Shown: positions 44,807-55,021, counted from the first letter of the stretch. The stretch: 64,000 bases of DNA from Streptomyces cyaneogriseus subsp. noncyanogenus (GCF_000931445.1 NZ_CP010849.1:744001-808000); one strand, 5' to 3'. Numbers and translations: made by a program. Notes: generated from the sequence alone by a model not told the origin.

Positions 44807-47800
44807 CTAGTTCTCGACGTTCTCGACGAGCAGAGCGTCGAGCTCTTCGTCGCTCATGTCTTCGATGAGGGCGATGCTCTTGAGGATCTGCTCGGTGTCG
44901 GGCGATCCGGTCGGTACGGACGGCCGGCGGCGCTCCAGCTCCCTCGCCAGTTCGGCCACGCGCGGAGCGTCGAAGACGGCCTGGACGGGCAGGTGCACGC
45001 CCGTGTGCCGCTCGAGCAGGTTGATCAGCCGGGTGGCCAGCAGCGAGTTGCCGCCCAGGCTGAGGAAGTTGCTCGCCGCGTCCAGTTCGCCGGTGTCGAT
45101 CTCCAGCAGCTCCGACCAGGCGGCGACCACCGTGCGCTCGGTGTCGGTGAGCGCCCGGTCCCGCAGCCGTCCGGCGCGCTCGGGAAGCTCGGTGCGTTCG
45201 GCGTGTTCGGCTTCTTCGCCGTGCCCGGCTCGTTCGGGGCCGGCGGGCGCGGCGGTGTCCGTCGGCGCGGTCCCGGCCGCGGTGGGGCGGGCGGGCCCGG
45301 GCCTGCGGCCGACCCAGTAGCTGCCCCGCTCGAACTCCGTCGGCGGCAGCGGCACCAGCGGGCGGCGCCCGGCGTGCAGTCCGCCCCACGGCACGGTGAC
45401 GCCCCGCACCCACAGCTCGGCGAGGTGGTCGAGGTCGCGGTCGGCGACGAGACCGGCGACGAACTGCTCGCCCCTCAGGCCGGAGAGCACCGTCCCGAGC
45501 GGTCCCGCGTCCTCCTCCGCGTTGCCGCGGTGGACCGTCACGGCCGCCGGCGCGTCGTCGGTGCCGGGATCGTCCGCCAGATGGTGCGCCAGCGCCGCCT
45601 TCAGCTCGTCCAGGGACCGCGCCACCACGGCCAGGCGCTCGGGCAGTGCCTCGCGGCCCAGTTGCGAGCCGTAGGCCACGTCGGCCAGCGTCACCGAGCC
45701 GTCGCGCTCCAGGAAGTCGTGCAGCCGCCGTACCGCCGTGCGCAGCCGCCTCGCGTTCCTCGCGGACACCACGACCACCTGGGGTCCGTTGTCCGGTGCG
45801 CCTTCGGTGGCGGTCCCGGTGCGCGGCGGTGCCTCGACGACCAGGCTGACGTGGCTGCCGCCCGCCGCCACCGAGTTGATGAGGGCGCGACGGGGGGCGG
45901 GGGCGCCGCCGGCGCCGTCCGCGCCGCGCGGTGCCCAGTCCGTCAGCCGGTCGCAGAGGGTCAGGGCCGTGCCGTCGAAGTCCAGGTCGGGGTTGGGTGC
46001 GCCCACCTCCACCAGCGGGGCGAGCTGCCCGTGCCGCAGTTGCAGGACGACCTTGGTGAGCTGGGCGATGCCGGAGGCCGCCTCGGGGTGGCCCAGGTTC
46101 GACTTCACGGAGCCGAGCGCCACGGGCTCGGTGACACCGTCGAACACCTCCCGCAGCGCGCGGAACTCGACCGCGTCGGAGAGCGTCGTCCCGCCGGCCG
46201 CGGCCTCGACGTACCCGATGGAGTCCGCGGTGACCGCGGCCTGCTCCAGCGCTCGCCGCATGGCCTTGGTCTGGGCGCGGTGGCTCGGCATCATGAAGCC
46301 GTTGGACCGGCCGGAGTGCACCGATGCCGTGCCCTTGACGACGGCGAGGATCCGGTCGCCGTCGCGCACCGCCGCCTCCAGCGGCTTGAGCAGCACCGCG
46401 CCCACGGCTTCGGCGGGCAGATAGCCGTCCCCGTCGCGGAAGCTGCGGCTGCCCGGGTGGCTGCCGAGCAGCCGCAGTTCGTCCAGGGCCAGGTACTTGT
46501 CCGGGTGGACGGTGAGGTTGACGCCTCCGGCGACGGCCAGTTCGGTCTCGCCCCTGCGCAGGTCGGCGCAGGCCAGGTGGATCGCCAGGGCCGACGACGC
46601 GCACATGCCGTCCACGGCGAGGCTGGGCCCCTCCAGTCCGAAGAAGTGCGAGACGCGGTTGGCGATCATGTTGTACGAGGCCGCGGAGGTGAGCGCCGCG
46701 AGGGCGGGGTCGGTGTCGTCGGCCCGGTAGAGGTGGTAGGCGGCGCCCACGTAGACGCCGACGCTCCGTCCGTAGCGCCGCTCGATGACCTCCTGCGTCG
46801 TGCCGCTCTCCTCCAGCAGGTGCCACACGGTCTCGAGGAACAGCCGTAGCTGCGGGTCCATCGCCGCGGCCTCCCGGGGGGAGATGCCGAAGTGCAGCGG
46901 GTCGAACCGGTCGATCCCGTCCAGGAATCCGCCCCAGGCGCGGCTCCGGGCACCCTCGCCCGCGTCGGTGGCCGCGTCCGCCGTGCCGGGGTCCCAGCGG
47001 TCGGCCGGGACTTCGGTGACGCAGTCCTTGCCGTCGCGGAGGTTGGCCCACAGTTCGTCGAGGTCGGCGGCCTGCGGGTAGCGCCCGCTGACCGCGATGA
47101 CGGCGATGTCGCCGTCGCCGCCCGCCCGGTGCGTGCCAGGGCCCGCCGCGCGGTCGCGGGCGGCCACGGCCGGGCCGGATCCGGGTGCGCTCGCGGTGTC
47201 CCCGGGCGGCGGCGCACCCGCCGGGTCCGCGGGGGCGGCCGGGGTGGCCGGGACCGGCAGCGGCGCCGTGGGTTCGCCGAGCAGGGTGCGCAGTGCCTGC
47301 GGGTGGTCGGAGACGAAGTACTCCGCCAGGTCGCGGATGGTCGGGAACTCGAAGAGCAGGGTGCGCGAGAGCGGGCCGAACGACTCCTCCAGCCGGGTGA
47401 CGGCGTGGACCGCGATGACGGAGTCCATGCCGTACTGCTCCAGCGGCGTGTCGGGGGCCAGGCGCTCGGGGCCGAGCTTGAGGGACGACGCCAGCAGCCG
47501 CCGCAGGTGGCCGACCGCGCGTTCCTCCAGGGCCCGGGCCGTGCCGGCGTCGGTGGCGCCCGGGTGCTCCGGGTCGGGGGCCGCCGCCGCGGCGAGGGTG
47601 GCCGGCTGCTCCGAGTCGGCAGCCGCCGCGCCGGTGACGCCCGGGCGCCCCGGGTCGGCGGCCGCCGCCGCGGCGGGGGTGCCGTCGGCGGGACCGGAGG
47701 CGCGGACGGCGTTCCCGAAGAGCCGGGCCGGCAGGGTCTCGCGGCGGCCGACGGCGACGAGCAGTCTGCCGTCCGCGGGCCCGTCCGCCGGGGCCAGCGC

Positions 47801-50800
47801 CTGGCGCAGCGCCCGCAGCCCGCGGGGGGTGTCCAGGGTGCCGAGGCCGGCGGCGCGCAGGTTCTCCCTGACGGTGTCGCCGCCCATGCCGCCCTCGTCC
47901 CACAGCGGCCAGTCCACGGAGACGGTCCTGCCGTGGCGCAGCCCCGCCTCGACGAGGCGGTTGCGGTAGACGGCGTAGGCGTCCATGAAGGCGTTCGCGG
48001 CGGCGTAGTCGGCCTGGCCCGGGTTGCCGAAGGCCGCCGCGATCGACGAGAAGCAGACGAACGTCTCCAGCGGCTGCTCCCGGGTCAGCTCGTCGAGGTT
48101 GACGAGCCCGGCGACCTTGGGCGCCAGCACACGCGCCAGTGTCTCGGGGGTCTTGCGCAGGAGCAGGCCGTCGTCGGTCACACCCGCGCTGTGCACGATG
48201 CCGGTCAGCGGCCCGTACCGGTCCGCCACGTGCGCCAGGACCCGGGCGACGGACTCCCGGTCGCCGACGTCGGCGCGCTGGTGATCCACCGTCAGCCCCG
48301 CCGCGCGCAGCTCCTCCAGCCGGCGGCGCCGGTCGTCGCTCAGCGGTGAGCGGCCGGTGAGGACCACGGTGGCGTGGCGGACGGACGCCGCGATGTCGCC
48401 CGCCACGATCAGGCCCAGTCCCCCGGCGCCCCCGGTGATGAGGTAGACGCCGCCGTCCCGCCACGGTGCGGCGGCGGCGAGGCCGGGTGCCGTCTCCTCC
48501 CACCGGCCGACCTGGCGACGGCCGTCGCGGTGGCGCACCTCCGGTTCGGGTCCGGGCACGGCGTCGGCGCGCAGGCGGGCGGCGACGGTGGCCGGTGAGG
48601 CGCCGTCGAGGCTCTCGACGTACTGGGTGTGCAGCAGCGGATTCTCCAGGCTGGCCGTGCGCAGCAGGCCCGCCAGTGCGCCGAAGCAGGCCAGGCGTTC
48701 GCGTTCGGTCCCGGACGGGGCGTCGCCGACCAGCGCGACCTGGAGCAGCACCGGCCGGCGCGGGCCGTCCGCGAGGATCCGGCGTACGAGCGCCAGGACG
48801 CGCTGCGCGGTCTCGGTGTACTGCCGCTCCAGCGGGCCGTCCGCGAGGTCCGCGGCATGGCAGGTGACGCCGTCGGGCAGGGCGGCCCGCACGGCGTCGC
48901 GCTCCGGGTCCGTGAGGCGGCCGACCAGCACGACGTGGTGCGCCGCGAACGTCCCGGCCGGGGCCTCGCCTGCGGGTGTGTCCTCCTCGACGGTCCAGGT
49001 GGGCCGCAGCAGGATCATCTCGTCCCGTCGTCCGGTGTCCTCCGCCGTGGCGGGCGGCGCCGCGCCGGGGGCGGAGGCCGGGGAGAGGGGCGCCGCGGAC
49101 GCGTCGCGGGGTTCCAGGTCGAACCAGCAGCGTTCGCGGGCGAAGGGATAGCCGGGCAGGCTGACGCGCCGCACCGGTGCGGCCGACGGGTCGAGCGTGG
49201 CCCAGTCCACCGCGGCTCCGTCGGCCCACAGGCGCAGCAGCCGGTCGGGGGTGCCGTGGCCGGTCCACTCCGCCGCGGCCGTCCGTACCTCGGCCGCCTC
49301 GGTGCCGGCCGAGGCGTCCCGGCCCCGGCGGGCGGTGCCGCGCGTCCAGGCGCCCGGCTGCCGCGGGGCGTCGGCGAACGCGGCCAGCCGGGCCCGGGCG
49401 TCCGCCATCGACGTCACGGCGAGGGCGAGCCGCTCCTCCAGTGCCATGCGCCCGGTCTGGAGGGTCCAGGCCACGTCGGGCAGGGCGTCGTCGGGCAGTT
49501 CGGCCAGGCGGGTGCGGAGCCGCCGGGACTGTTCGACGAGTTGCTCCTCGCTCCGCGCGGAGAGGACGAGCAGGGCCGTGCGGCGCGGCGCGGCGGGCGG
49601 TGCCGGGGGCCCGGCGGGCGGCTCGTACTCGGCGATGACGACATGGGCGTTGGAGCCGCCCGCGCCGAAGCCGGAGACTCCGGCGATCCTCGGCACCGCG
49701 CGCCGCACGCCGTCGGCCTCCAGGACCGGGCGGTGCCACGGCTCCAGGCGCTGCTGCACCCGCACCGGTGTGCCGTCGAGGGCCAGGTGCGGGTTGGGCG
49801 TGGCGGAGTGCAGGCTCGGTGCCAGCTCCCCGTGGCGCATCTGCAGCAGCACCTTGGTGACCCCGGCGATTCCGGCGGCGCCCTCGGCGTGCCCGATGTT
49901 GGACTTGACCGAGCCGATCGGGAGGTCCTGCGGCACGCTGCCCAGGCTGTGCAGCGCCTTCTTCAGACCGGCGATCTCGATCGGGTCGCCCAGGGCCGTG
50001 CCGGTGCCGTGCGCCTCCAGGTAGCTCAGGCGGCGGGGGTCGACGCCGGCGCCGGTGAGGGCTTCGGTGATGACGGCGGCCTGCGCCGCCGGGGAGGGCA
50101 CGGAGTAGCCGGAGGTCCGCCCCCCGTGGTTCAGCGCGGTCCCCTTGATCACCCCGTGGATGTGGTCGCCGTCCGCGACGGCCCGCTCCAGCGGCTTGAG
50201 CAGGACCGCGCCCACGCCCTCGCCGGGTACGTAGCCGTCGCCGCCCTCGCCGAAGCTGCGGCAGCGGCCGTCGCTGGAGAGGAACCGGCGCTGGCTGAGC
50301 ATCAGAAACTTGTTGGGGTGGGAGTGCAGGTTGACCCCGCCGGCGAGCGCCGTCTCGCACTGACCGCTCTTGATGGCCTCGCAGGCCAGGTGGATGGCGG
50401 TCAGCGAGGACGAGCACATGGTGTCCACGGTCATGCTGGGGCCGGTGAAGTCGTAGAAGTACGACACCCGGTTGGCGATGCTGGCGGCGCTGCCCGACAG
50501 CGCGACCGGCCGGCCGGCGTACTGCGCCTGGGCCCCGTAGAGCTGGTACTCCTCGTACATCACTCCGACGAAGACGCCCACCTTGCCGCCCGGGCCCGCG
50601 GCGTACCCGGCGTCTTCGAGGGTGTGGTGGGCGCACTGGAGGAACAGCCGCTCCTGCGGGTCGAGGAGTTCGGCCTCGTGCAGGGAGATCTGGAAGAAGA
50701 GCGGGTCGAACCGGTCGATCTCGTCGAGGAAGCCGCCCCACGCGCCCGAGGAGGAGCCGCCGGCGTCGGCGTACCGGCGGTGGTCCCAGCGCTCAGGCGG

Positions 50801-53416
50801 CACTTCCCGGATGCAGTCGCGGCCCTCGCGCAGGTTCCGCCAGAACGCGTCGAGGTCGGCCGCCTGCGGGTACCGGCCGCTGACTCCGATGACGGCGATG
50901 TCGCCCGTGCCGGGGGTGAAGGCCGCGGGCACTTCCTCCCGGGGCCGCGCGGCACCGCGTACCTCCGGCGGTGCCGGGGCCTGCGCCTCCGGGGCGTCCG
51001 CCAGGGCGCGGGTGTTCAGTCCGGTCAGCTCCGCGCACACCCGGCCGGTGGCGTCGACGACGGTGACGTCGAGCGGCGCCGTGGCGGCGTCGCGCCCGCC
51101 GCCCGGACGGTGCCGGACCCAGACGTAGGCGGTCGAGGGGGTGGCGGCCACCGCGTCCACGTGCCGCACGGCGAACGGCAGGGCCGGGCGGGCCTGCCGC
51201 TCTCCGTCCGGCCGGGCCGGCAGCCGCAGCCCGATGGTGGCCTGGAGGGCGCCGTCGACGAGGCTCGGGTGCAGCAGGCACCCGTCCAGCCCGGCCGCGG
51301 CCCCGGGCAGCCGCAGCTCGGCCAGCACCTGGGGGCGCCCGTCCTCGTCCGCGCCTACGCGCAGCTCGGCCAGGGACTGCTGGGCCGGGCCGTAGTCCAT
51401 GCCCGCGCGGGCGTACAGCTCGTACACCGCGCCGGCCGCCACGGTGTGCTCGGCACACCGCGCGCGCAGCCCGGCCAGGTCGACCGGGGGCCGCTCGCCC
51501 TCCTCCGTCAGGCTCGCGCGGCCTTGGCTGCACAGGGCGGGCTCGCCGTCGCCGGTGACGCTGTGGATCTCGTACTCCCAGCCCTGTCCGGGCAGGGGGC
51601 GCACCCGGAGCGACAGCTCCAGTCCGTCCGGGCCGCAGGTCGCCGGCCGCAGCCAGACGACGTCGTCGAGCCGTACCCGTCCCCGGTGTCCCTCGCCGAG
51701 GAGGCGCTCGACGGCCGTGCGGGCCATCTCCAGTTGGGCGACGGCGGGCAGCACCCGGGCGTCACGCACCCGGTGGTCGCGCAGGAAGGGTTCCGTGCCG
51801 TCGAACCGTGTCCGGAAGAGGAGGCCGTCGCCGTCCGGCTCGGCGTGGTGCAGCATCGGGTGCGTCGGTTCGGGCTCCGGCCGCGTGCCGGAGGCGCCGG
51901 TGCCCGTCGCCGGGCCGCTCGCAGCGGCGGCGATGTGCTCGGCGACGGCCCGTACCGTCCGCCGGTCGGAGAGGAGGGCGGGTGTGAGCGCCGGCCCGTA
52001 GCGGTCGCCCAGCCGGGCCGACAGCCGGGCGAGAGCCGCCCAGTCGAGTCCGAACTCGGTGAACTCGCCGTCCGGATCGATCTCGGCGGCCGGGACCTTC
52101 AGCAGGGCGGCCGTCTCGTCGAGCAGCGCGCCGAGGACGTCGGGGGCCGTGGTGGTGGAGGGGGCCGCCTCGCTCCGCGGGGCGGGCGCGTCCGTCGGGG
52201 ACGGGGGCGCGGGCGGCCGCGGCGGCACCGCACCGGCGGGGCCGGTCTCCCGGCGTTCCGCGACGCGCTCCTCCAGCCAGGCCGTGAGTGCGGCGACCGA
52301 CGGGTACTCGAACATGATCGTCGGCGAGAGCGACAGCCCGAGCCGGTCCTCCAGGGCCGGTACGAGGGACACCAGGTCCACCGAGACGAGGCCCAGTTCG
52401 TAGAAACCGCGCTCGGCCTCCACCGCGGTCACCGGCACCTTCAGCTGCTCGGCCACCAGGGCGCGGACGGTGCCGGCGACATCCGGCGCGTCCGGGCCCC
52501 CGGACCGGTCCGGCGCGGTGGGCGGCGCGGCGGCGGGCGGGGCCTGCGCGGCGTGGCTTTCCCGTACGTCGAGCAGGGACACGTCGCGTACACGCTTGGC
52601 CACGAGCCCGCCGACCTCGGCGACCTTCCCGCCGTCGGCGTCGTAGAACTCCACCGAGAGCCGCATGAGTTCGTCGTCGCGCCGCGAGGAGCCGGCCGGG
52701 ACCCTGACGTAGCAGCGCGTGCCGAGCCGGGCCGTGGCGCGGAACGACTCGAAGACCAGCGGCAGATAGAGGCCCTCGCTCGCGCCGCCCCCGTGGAGCA
52801 TGTGGTTGCCGACGCTCCCGCCGAGCAGTCCCGCCTCGAACAGGGCCGGATGGAAGAGGAAGGAGTCCGCGCTGTCGTGGTACGGCGGGGCGAGTTCGAG
52901 TTCCACCAGCCAGTCGTCGCCGCGCCGGTGGACCACGCCCTCGGACTTCATCAGGCCCGAGTGCACCAACTGGTTCCCGCGCAGCCAGGTGTAGATGTCG
53001 GCGAGGGTGGTGACCCGGTCCGCCGTGCCGAGCGGCAGGGGCAGCCGTTCCGGGAAGGGGGCCGGGGGACACGGATGCGCGGTCACCACCGCGTGCAGGA
53101 CGTCCGTCGCGTCCTGCGGGCGCCGGCTGCGCACTTCGATCCGCTGTCCCCCCGCCGGTGCCGGTCTCCCCTCGACCGTGGCCAGAACCCGCTCGCCGGG
53201 TTCGGCCACGAGCGGCGCGAGAATGGTGAGGTTCCGCAGTTCCACCTCGGGCGTGACGGCGCCGTGCCGGGCGAGGACCTGTAAGACCAGATCGACGTAG
53301 CCGACCCCCGGCAACAGGTGCCGGCCGTGCACGACATGGCCGCGCAGCAGCGGGTTGTCGGTGGTCACCGTGAAGGTCTCGGTGAAGGTCTCGGCCAGGA
53401 TCGAGGAGTCGGTCAT
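44807..53416 (-). CDS. Trans-AT PKS: DH-ACP-ACP(inactive)-DH-KS-KR-ACP-KS0-PCP
   Basis: A 2869-residue protein; the ATG at 53416 opens MTDSSILAETF directly before a DH fold. DH1 (about 10-300) keeps His27 (GHVVHGRHLLPG) but has Glu194 where the catalytic Asp is expected. An ACP follows (Ser345), then a carrier-like domain with Trp459 in place of Ser. DH2 (about 540-760) keeps His and Asp (HPSLVDGALQ). KS1 is complete (Cys1001, HGTGT, NIGH). KR (Tyr about 1804) and ACP (GMDS, about 1999) follow. KS2 has Cys about 2272 but AAAGGTT instead of HGTGT, so it is non-elongating. The protein ends with a PCP-like carrier (LGGNSL) and an acidic docking tail (DMSDEELDALL). There is no AT, so malonyl must come from the AT-AT-ER protein. 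Starting with DH-ACP means its KS is on another protein; the KS0 ending gene D fits. It is the first gene of the minus-strand run and hands over to NRPS gene B. Confidence 0.94.
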   Translation of the reverse strand: MTDSSILAETFTETFTVTTDNPLLRGHVVHGRHLLPGVGYVDLVLQVLARHGAVTPEVELRNLTILAPLVAEPGERVLATVEGRPAPAGGQRIEVRSRRPQDATDVLHAVVTAHPCPPAPFPERLPLPLGTADRVTTLADIYTWLRGNQLVHSGLMKSEGVVHRRGDDWLVELELAPPYHDSADSFLFHPALFEAGLLGGSVGNHMLHGGGASEGLYLPLVFESFRATARLGTRCYVRVPAGSSRRDDELMRLSVEFYDADGGKVAEVGGLVAKRVRDVSLLDVRESHAAQAPPAAAPPTAPDRSGGPDAPDVAGTVRALVAEQLKVPVTAVEAERGFYELGLVSVDLVSLVPALEDRLGLSLSPTIMFEYPSVAALTAWLEERVAERRETGPAGAVPPRPPAPPSPTDAPAPRSEAAPSTTTAPDVLGALLDETAALLKVPAAEIDPDGEFTEFGLDWAALARLSARLGDRYGPALTPALLSDRRTVRAVAEHIAAAASGPATGTGASGTRPEPEPTHPMLHHAEPDGDGLLFRTRFDGTEPFLRDHRVRDARVLPAVAQLEMARTAVERLLGEGHRGRVRLDDVVWLRPATCGPDGLELSLRVRPLPGQGWEYEIHSVTGDGEPALCSQGRASLTEEGERPPVDLAGLRARCAEHTVAAGAVYELYARAGMDYGPAQQSLAELRVGADEDGRPQVLAELRLPGAAAGLDGCLLHPSLVDGALQATIGLRLPARPDGERQARPALPFAVRHVDAVAATPSTAYVWVRHRPGGGRDAATAPLDVTVVDATGRVCAELTGLNTRALADAPEAQAPAPPEVRGAARPREEVPAAFTPGTGDIAVIGVSGRYPQAADLDAFWRNLREGRDCIREVPPERWDHRRYADAGGSSSGAWGGFLDEIDRFDPLFFQISLHEAELLDPQERLFLQCAHHTLEDAGYAAGPGGKVGVFVGVMYEEYQLYGAQAQYAGRPVALSGSAASIANRVSYFYDFTGPSMTVDTMCSSSLTAIHLACEAIKSGQCETALAGGVNLHSHPNKFLMLSQRRFLSSDGRCRSFGEGGDGYVPGEGVGAVLLKPLERAVADGDHIHGVIKGTALNHGGRTSGYSVPSPAAQAAVITEALTGAGVDPRRLSYLEAHGTGTALGDPIEIAGLKKALHSLGSVPQDLPIGSVKSNIGHAEGAAGIAGVTKVLLQMRHGELAPSLHSATPNPHLALDGTPVRVQQRLEPWHRPVLEADGVRRAVPRIAGVSGFGAGGSNAHVVIAEYEPPAGPPAPPAAPRRTALLVLSARSEEQLVEQSRRLRTRLAELPDDALPDVAWTLQTGRMALEERLALAVTSMADARARLAAFADAPRQPGAWTRGTARRGRDASAGTEAAEVRTAAAEWTGHGTPDRLLRLWADGAAVDWATLDPSAAPVRRVSLPGYPFARERCWFDLEPRDASAAPLSPASAPGAAPPATAEDTGRRDEMILLRPTWTVEEDTPAGEAPAGTFAAHHVVLVGRLTDPERDAVRAALPDGVTCHAADLADGPLERQYTETAQRVLALVRRILADGPRRPVLLQVALVGDAPSGTERERLACFGALAGLLRTASLENPLLHTQYVESLDGASPATVAARLRADAVPGPEPEVRHRDGRRQVGRWEETAPGLAAAAPWRDGGVYLITGGAGGLGLIVAGDIAASVRHATVVLTGRSPLSDDRRRRLEELRAAGLTVDHQRADVGDRESVARVLAHVADRYGPLTGIVHSAGVTDDGLLLRKTPETLARVLAPKVAGLVNLDELTREQPLETFVCFSSIAAAFGNPGQADYAAANAFMDAYAVYRNRLVEAGLRHGRTVSVDWPLWDEGGMGGDTVRENLRAAGLGTLDTPRGLRALRQALAPADGPADGRLLVAVGRRETLPARLFGNAVRASGPADGTPAAAAAADPGRPGVTGAAAADSEQPATLAAAAAPDPEHPGATDAGTARALEERAVGHLRRLLASSLKLGPERLAPDTPLEQYGMDSVIAVHAVTRLEESFGPLSRTLLFEFPTIRDLAEYFVSDHPQALRTLLGEPTAPLPVPATPAAPADPAGAPPPGDTASAPGSGPAVAARDRAAGPGTHRAGGDGDIAVIAVSGRYPQAADLDELWANLRDGKDCVTEVPADRWDPGTADAATDAGEGARSRAWGGFLDGIDRFDPLHFGISPREAAAMDPQLRLFLETVWHLLEESGTTQEVIERRYGRSVGVYVGAAYHLYRADDTDPALAALTSAASYNMIANRVSHFFGLEGPSLAVDGMCASSALAIHLACADLRRGETELAVAGGVNLTVHPDKYLALDELRLLGSHPGSRSFRDGDGYLPAEAVGAVLLKPLEAAVRDGDRILAVVKGTASVHSGRSNGFMMPSHRAQTKAMRRALEQAAVTADSIGYVEAAAGGTTLSDAVEFRALREVFDGVTEPVALGSVKSNLGHPEAASGIAQLTKVVLQLRHGQLAPLVEVGAPNPDLDFDGTALTLCDRLTDWAPRGADGAGGAPAPRRALINSVAAGGSHVSLVVEAPPRTGTATEGAPDNGPQVVVVSARNARRLRTAVRRLHDFLERDGSVTLADVAYGSQLGREALPERLAVVARSLDELKAALAHHLADDPGTDDAPAAVTVHRGNAEEDAGPLGTVLSGLRGEQFVAGLVADRDLDHLAELWVRGVTVPWGGLHAGRRPLVPLPPTEFERGSYWVGRRPGPARPTAAGTAPTDTAAPAGPERAGHGEEAEHAERTELPERAGRLRDRALTDTERTVVAAWSELLEIDTGELDAASNFLSLGGNSLLATRLINLLERHTGVHLPVQAVFDAPRVAELARELERRRPSVPTGSPDTEQILKSIALIEDMSDEELDALLVENVEN

Positions 53417-54259
53417 CGGTGGCCCCCAGTGAGTCGCTAACCAGCGCAGGACAGTGCCGTAAGGGCGGTGACGCAAGACGGCAGCGGCAAGGAAAGGATG
53501 TCCCGCGCACAAGGCGATCCTCGGCTTCACATTGCCGCACACCAGCGCGAGGAGAACAGGAAACGGAAGTCCCTCAACCCTGCAAGGACATAGACGTCAG
53601 TAAGGCCGGAAGACTGACGTGCGCAGCAGGGGCACGGTCAGAGCCGGACGATACCCGAGAATTGCGGAAGCGTGCCGCGGAAATACGAGCGGATGCAGGT
53701 CCGCATAACGCACAACTACCCATTACATCCACCCCCGTGACTTACTGCCCGCAGCGTGAGGCCGGTCCCCGAAGGGCGGCGTGTACGGCCGGGAATGGAA
53801 CCCGTGCCGCGCTTCACTGCTTTGCACGCTACCCGAACGCCAGGACCAAGAACAAGACACGCAGGGTGACCATTGGGGCAGCATGGATAGCGGAGCGTAA
53901 CCCCCTCGGTCTCGCAAGCGATTTTTTTTCACTCCCTCCACACATCTCCTGTCCTGAAGAACCTGCCGAAGGCTCTGCGATTGACCGTCGCGCACAACAG
54001 CCGACATCGGTAAGGTGACCGCGGTGCGCCCGGCCGGAGATTCCGGGACAGCGATGCGTGGAGGGGCCATCCGTCGCTGCCGGGATTTGCACGACGTTCG
54101 CCGGCCGTCTCACCGCCGCTCATCCGTCACGCACCTCTTCGGGCACGGCAATCGCCGGCCCCGGCCGGGCCCATATCCCAGGCCGCCGCTCACCACCGGC
54201 CCGCCGGTGTCGGCAGATCCCGTTAATTCGTGCAGCCCTTCACAGAACAGGAGCCATAC
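53417..54259. promoter_or_regulatory. 843-bp divergent intergenic region
   Basis: This gap separates the PKS run (minus) from the SDR gene (plus) and should carry promoters for both. It is visibly less GC-rich than the genes and holds a run of eight T near 53922. Short open frames on both strands here have no recognisable domain, no good ribosome-binding site and unconvincing composition, so I do not call a gene. No tRNA, riboswitch or repeat was recognised. Confidence 0.6.
53826..53855 (-). promoter_or_regulatory. Candidate sigma-70-type promoter for the PKS operon
   Basis: Reading the minus strand, TTGTTC (53855-53850) and TAGCGT (53831-53826) are separated by 18 bp. They resemble the streptomycete vegetative consensus TTGACN and TAGRRT. 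The site would leave a leader of roughly 400 bases before gene A. It was picked by eye in a long spacer, so chance is a real alternative. Confidence 0.2.
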
Positions 54260-55021
54260 GTGCGGATCGAAGGAAGCGTCGCACTGGTCACCGGCGGAGC
54301 GTCCGGCCTCGGGCTGGCGACGGTACGTGCACTCGCGGAGCGCGGCGCGTCGGTGGTGATCCTCGGCCGCTCCGCGCGCGGCAAGGAGGCCGCGCAGGAG
54401 CTGGGCGAGCGGGTCGTGTTCTCCCCCGGTGACGTGACCAGCGAGGAGGACGTCACCGCCGCGATCGACCTCGCCTCCAGCCTGGGGCCCCTTCGTATCG
54501 CGGTGAGCTGCGCCGGAGTGGGCAACGCCTTCAAGACGGTCGGCAGGAAGGGGCCGTTCCCGCTGGCCGCGTTCGACAAGGTGATCAGGGTCAACCTCAT
54601 CGGGACCTTCAACGTCGTCCGCCTCGCCGCGGCCCGGATGGACCAGGCCGAGGACGACGGCGAGGAGGAGCGCGGCGTCATCGTCAACACCTCGTCGGCG
54701 GCCGCCTACGACGGACAGATCGGGCAGGCCGCCTACGCCGCCTCCAAGGCGGGCATCGTCGGCATGACACTGCCGATCGCCCGCGACCTGGCCCCGTCGA
54801 GGATTCGCGTGGTCACGGTAGCGCCGGGGCTGTTCCACACCCCGATGTTCGATTCTTTCCCGGACTCCGCGCTGGAGGCGCTCGGCCGGCAGGTGCCGCA
54901 TCCCGCACGCCTCGGCGATCCCGGGGAATTCGCCTCTCTCGTCACGCACATCGTGGAGAACCCGATGCTCAACGGCGAGACGATCCGCCTCGACGGCGCT
55001 CTCAGGATGGCTCCGCGCTGA
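54260..55021 (+). CDS. Short-chain dehydrogenase/reductase (3-hydroxyacyl-CoA dehydrogenase-like)
   Basis: A 253-residue single-domain SDR. The Rossmann motif TGGASGLG is at residues 11-18, the structural motif appears as CAGVG, and a catalytic Ser with YAASK lies near residue 160, the classical active site. Overall it resembles the type II 3-hydroxyacyl-CoA dehydrogenase (HSD17B10) branch, including the C-terminal NGETIRLDGALRM. The start was placed at the GTG at 54260 because AGGAG lies six bases before it; an upstream GTG at 54230 has no such site. It is the first plus-strand gene across the divergent spacer. It could oxidise or reduce a hydroxyl on the product, or help make an extender or acyl-CoA precursor. 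The exact substrate is not readable. Confidence 0.88.
   Translation: MRIEGSVALVTGGASGLGLATVRALAERGASVVILGRSARGKEAAQELGERVVFSPGDVTSEEDVTAAIDLASSLGPLRIAVSCAGVGNAFKTVGRKGPFPLAAFDKVIRVNLIGTFNVVRLAAARMDQAEDDGEEERGVIVNTSSAAAYDGQIGQAAYAASKAGIVGMTLPIARDLAPSRIRVVTVAPGLFHTPMFDSFPDSALEALGRQVPHPARLGDPGEFASLVTHIVENPMLNGETIRLDGALRMAPR

Noticed and set aside
53419..54018. Plus-strand 199-codon frame in the divergent spacer
   Set aside because: No ribosome-binding site, no recognisable domain and non-coding-like composition; it lies in a lower-GC spacer likely to hold promoters.
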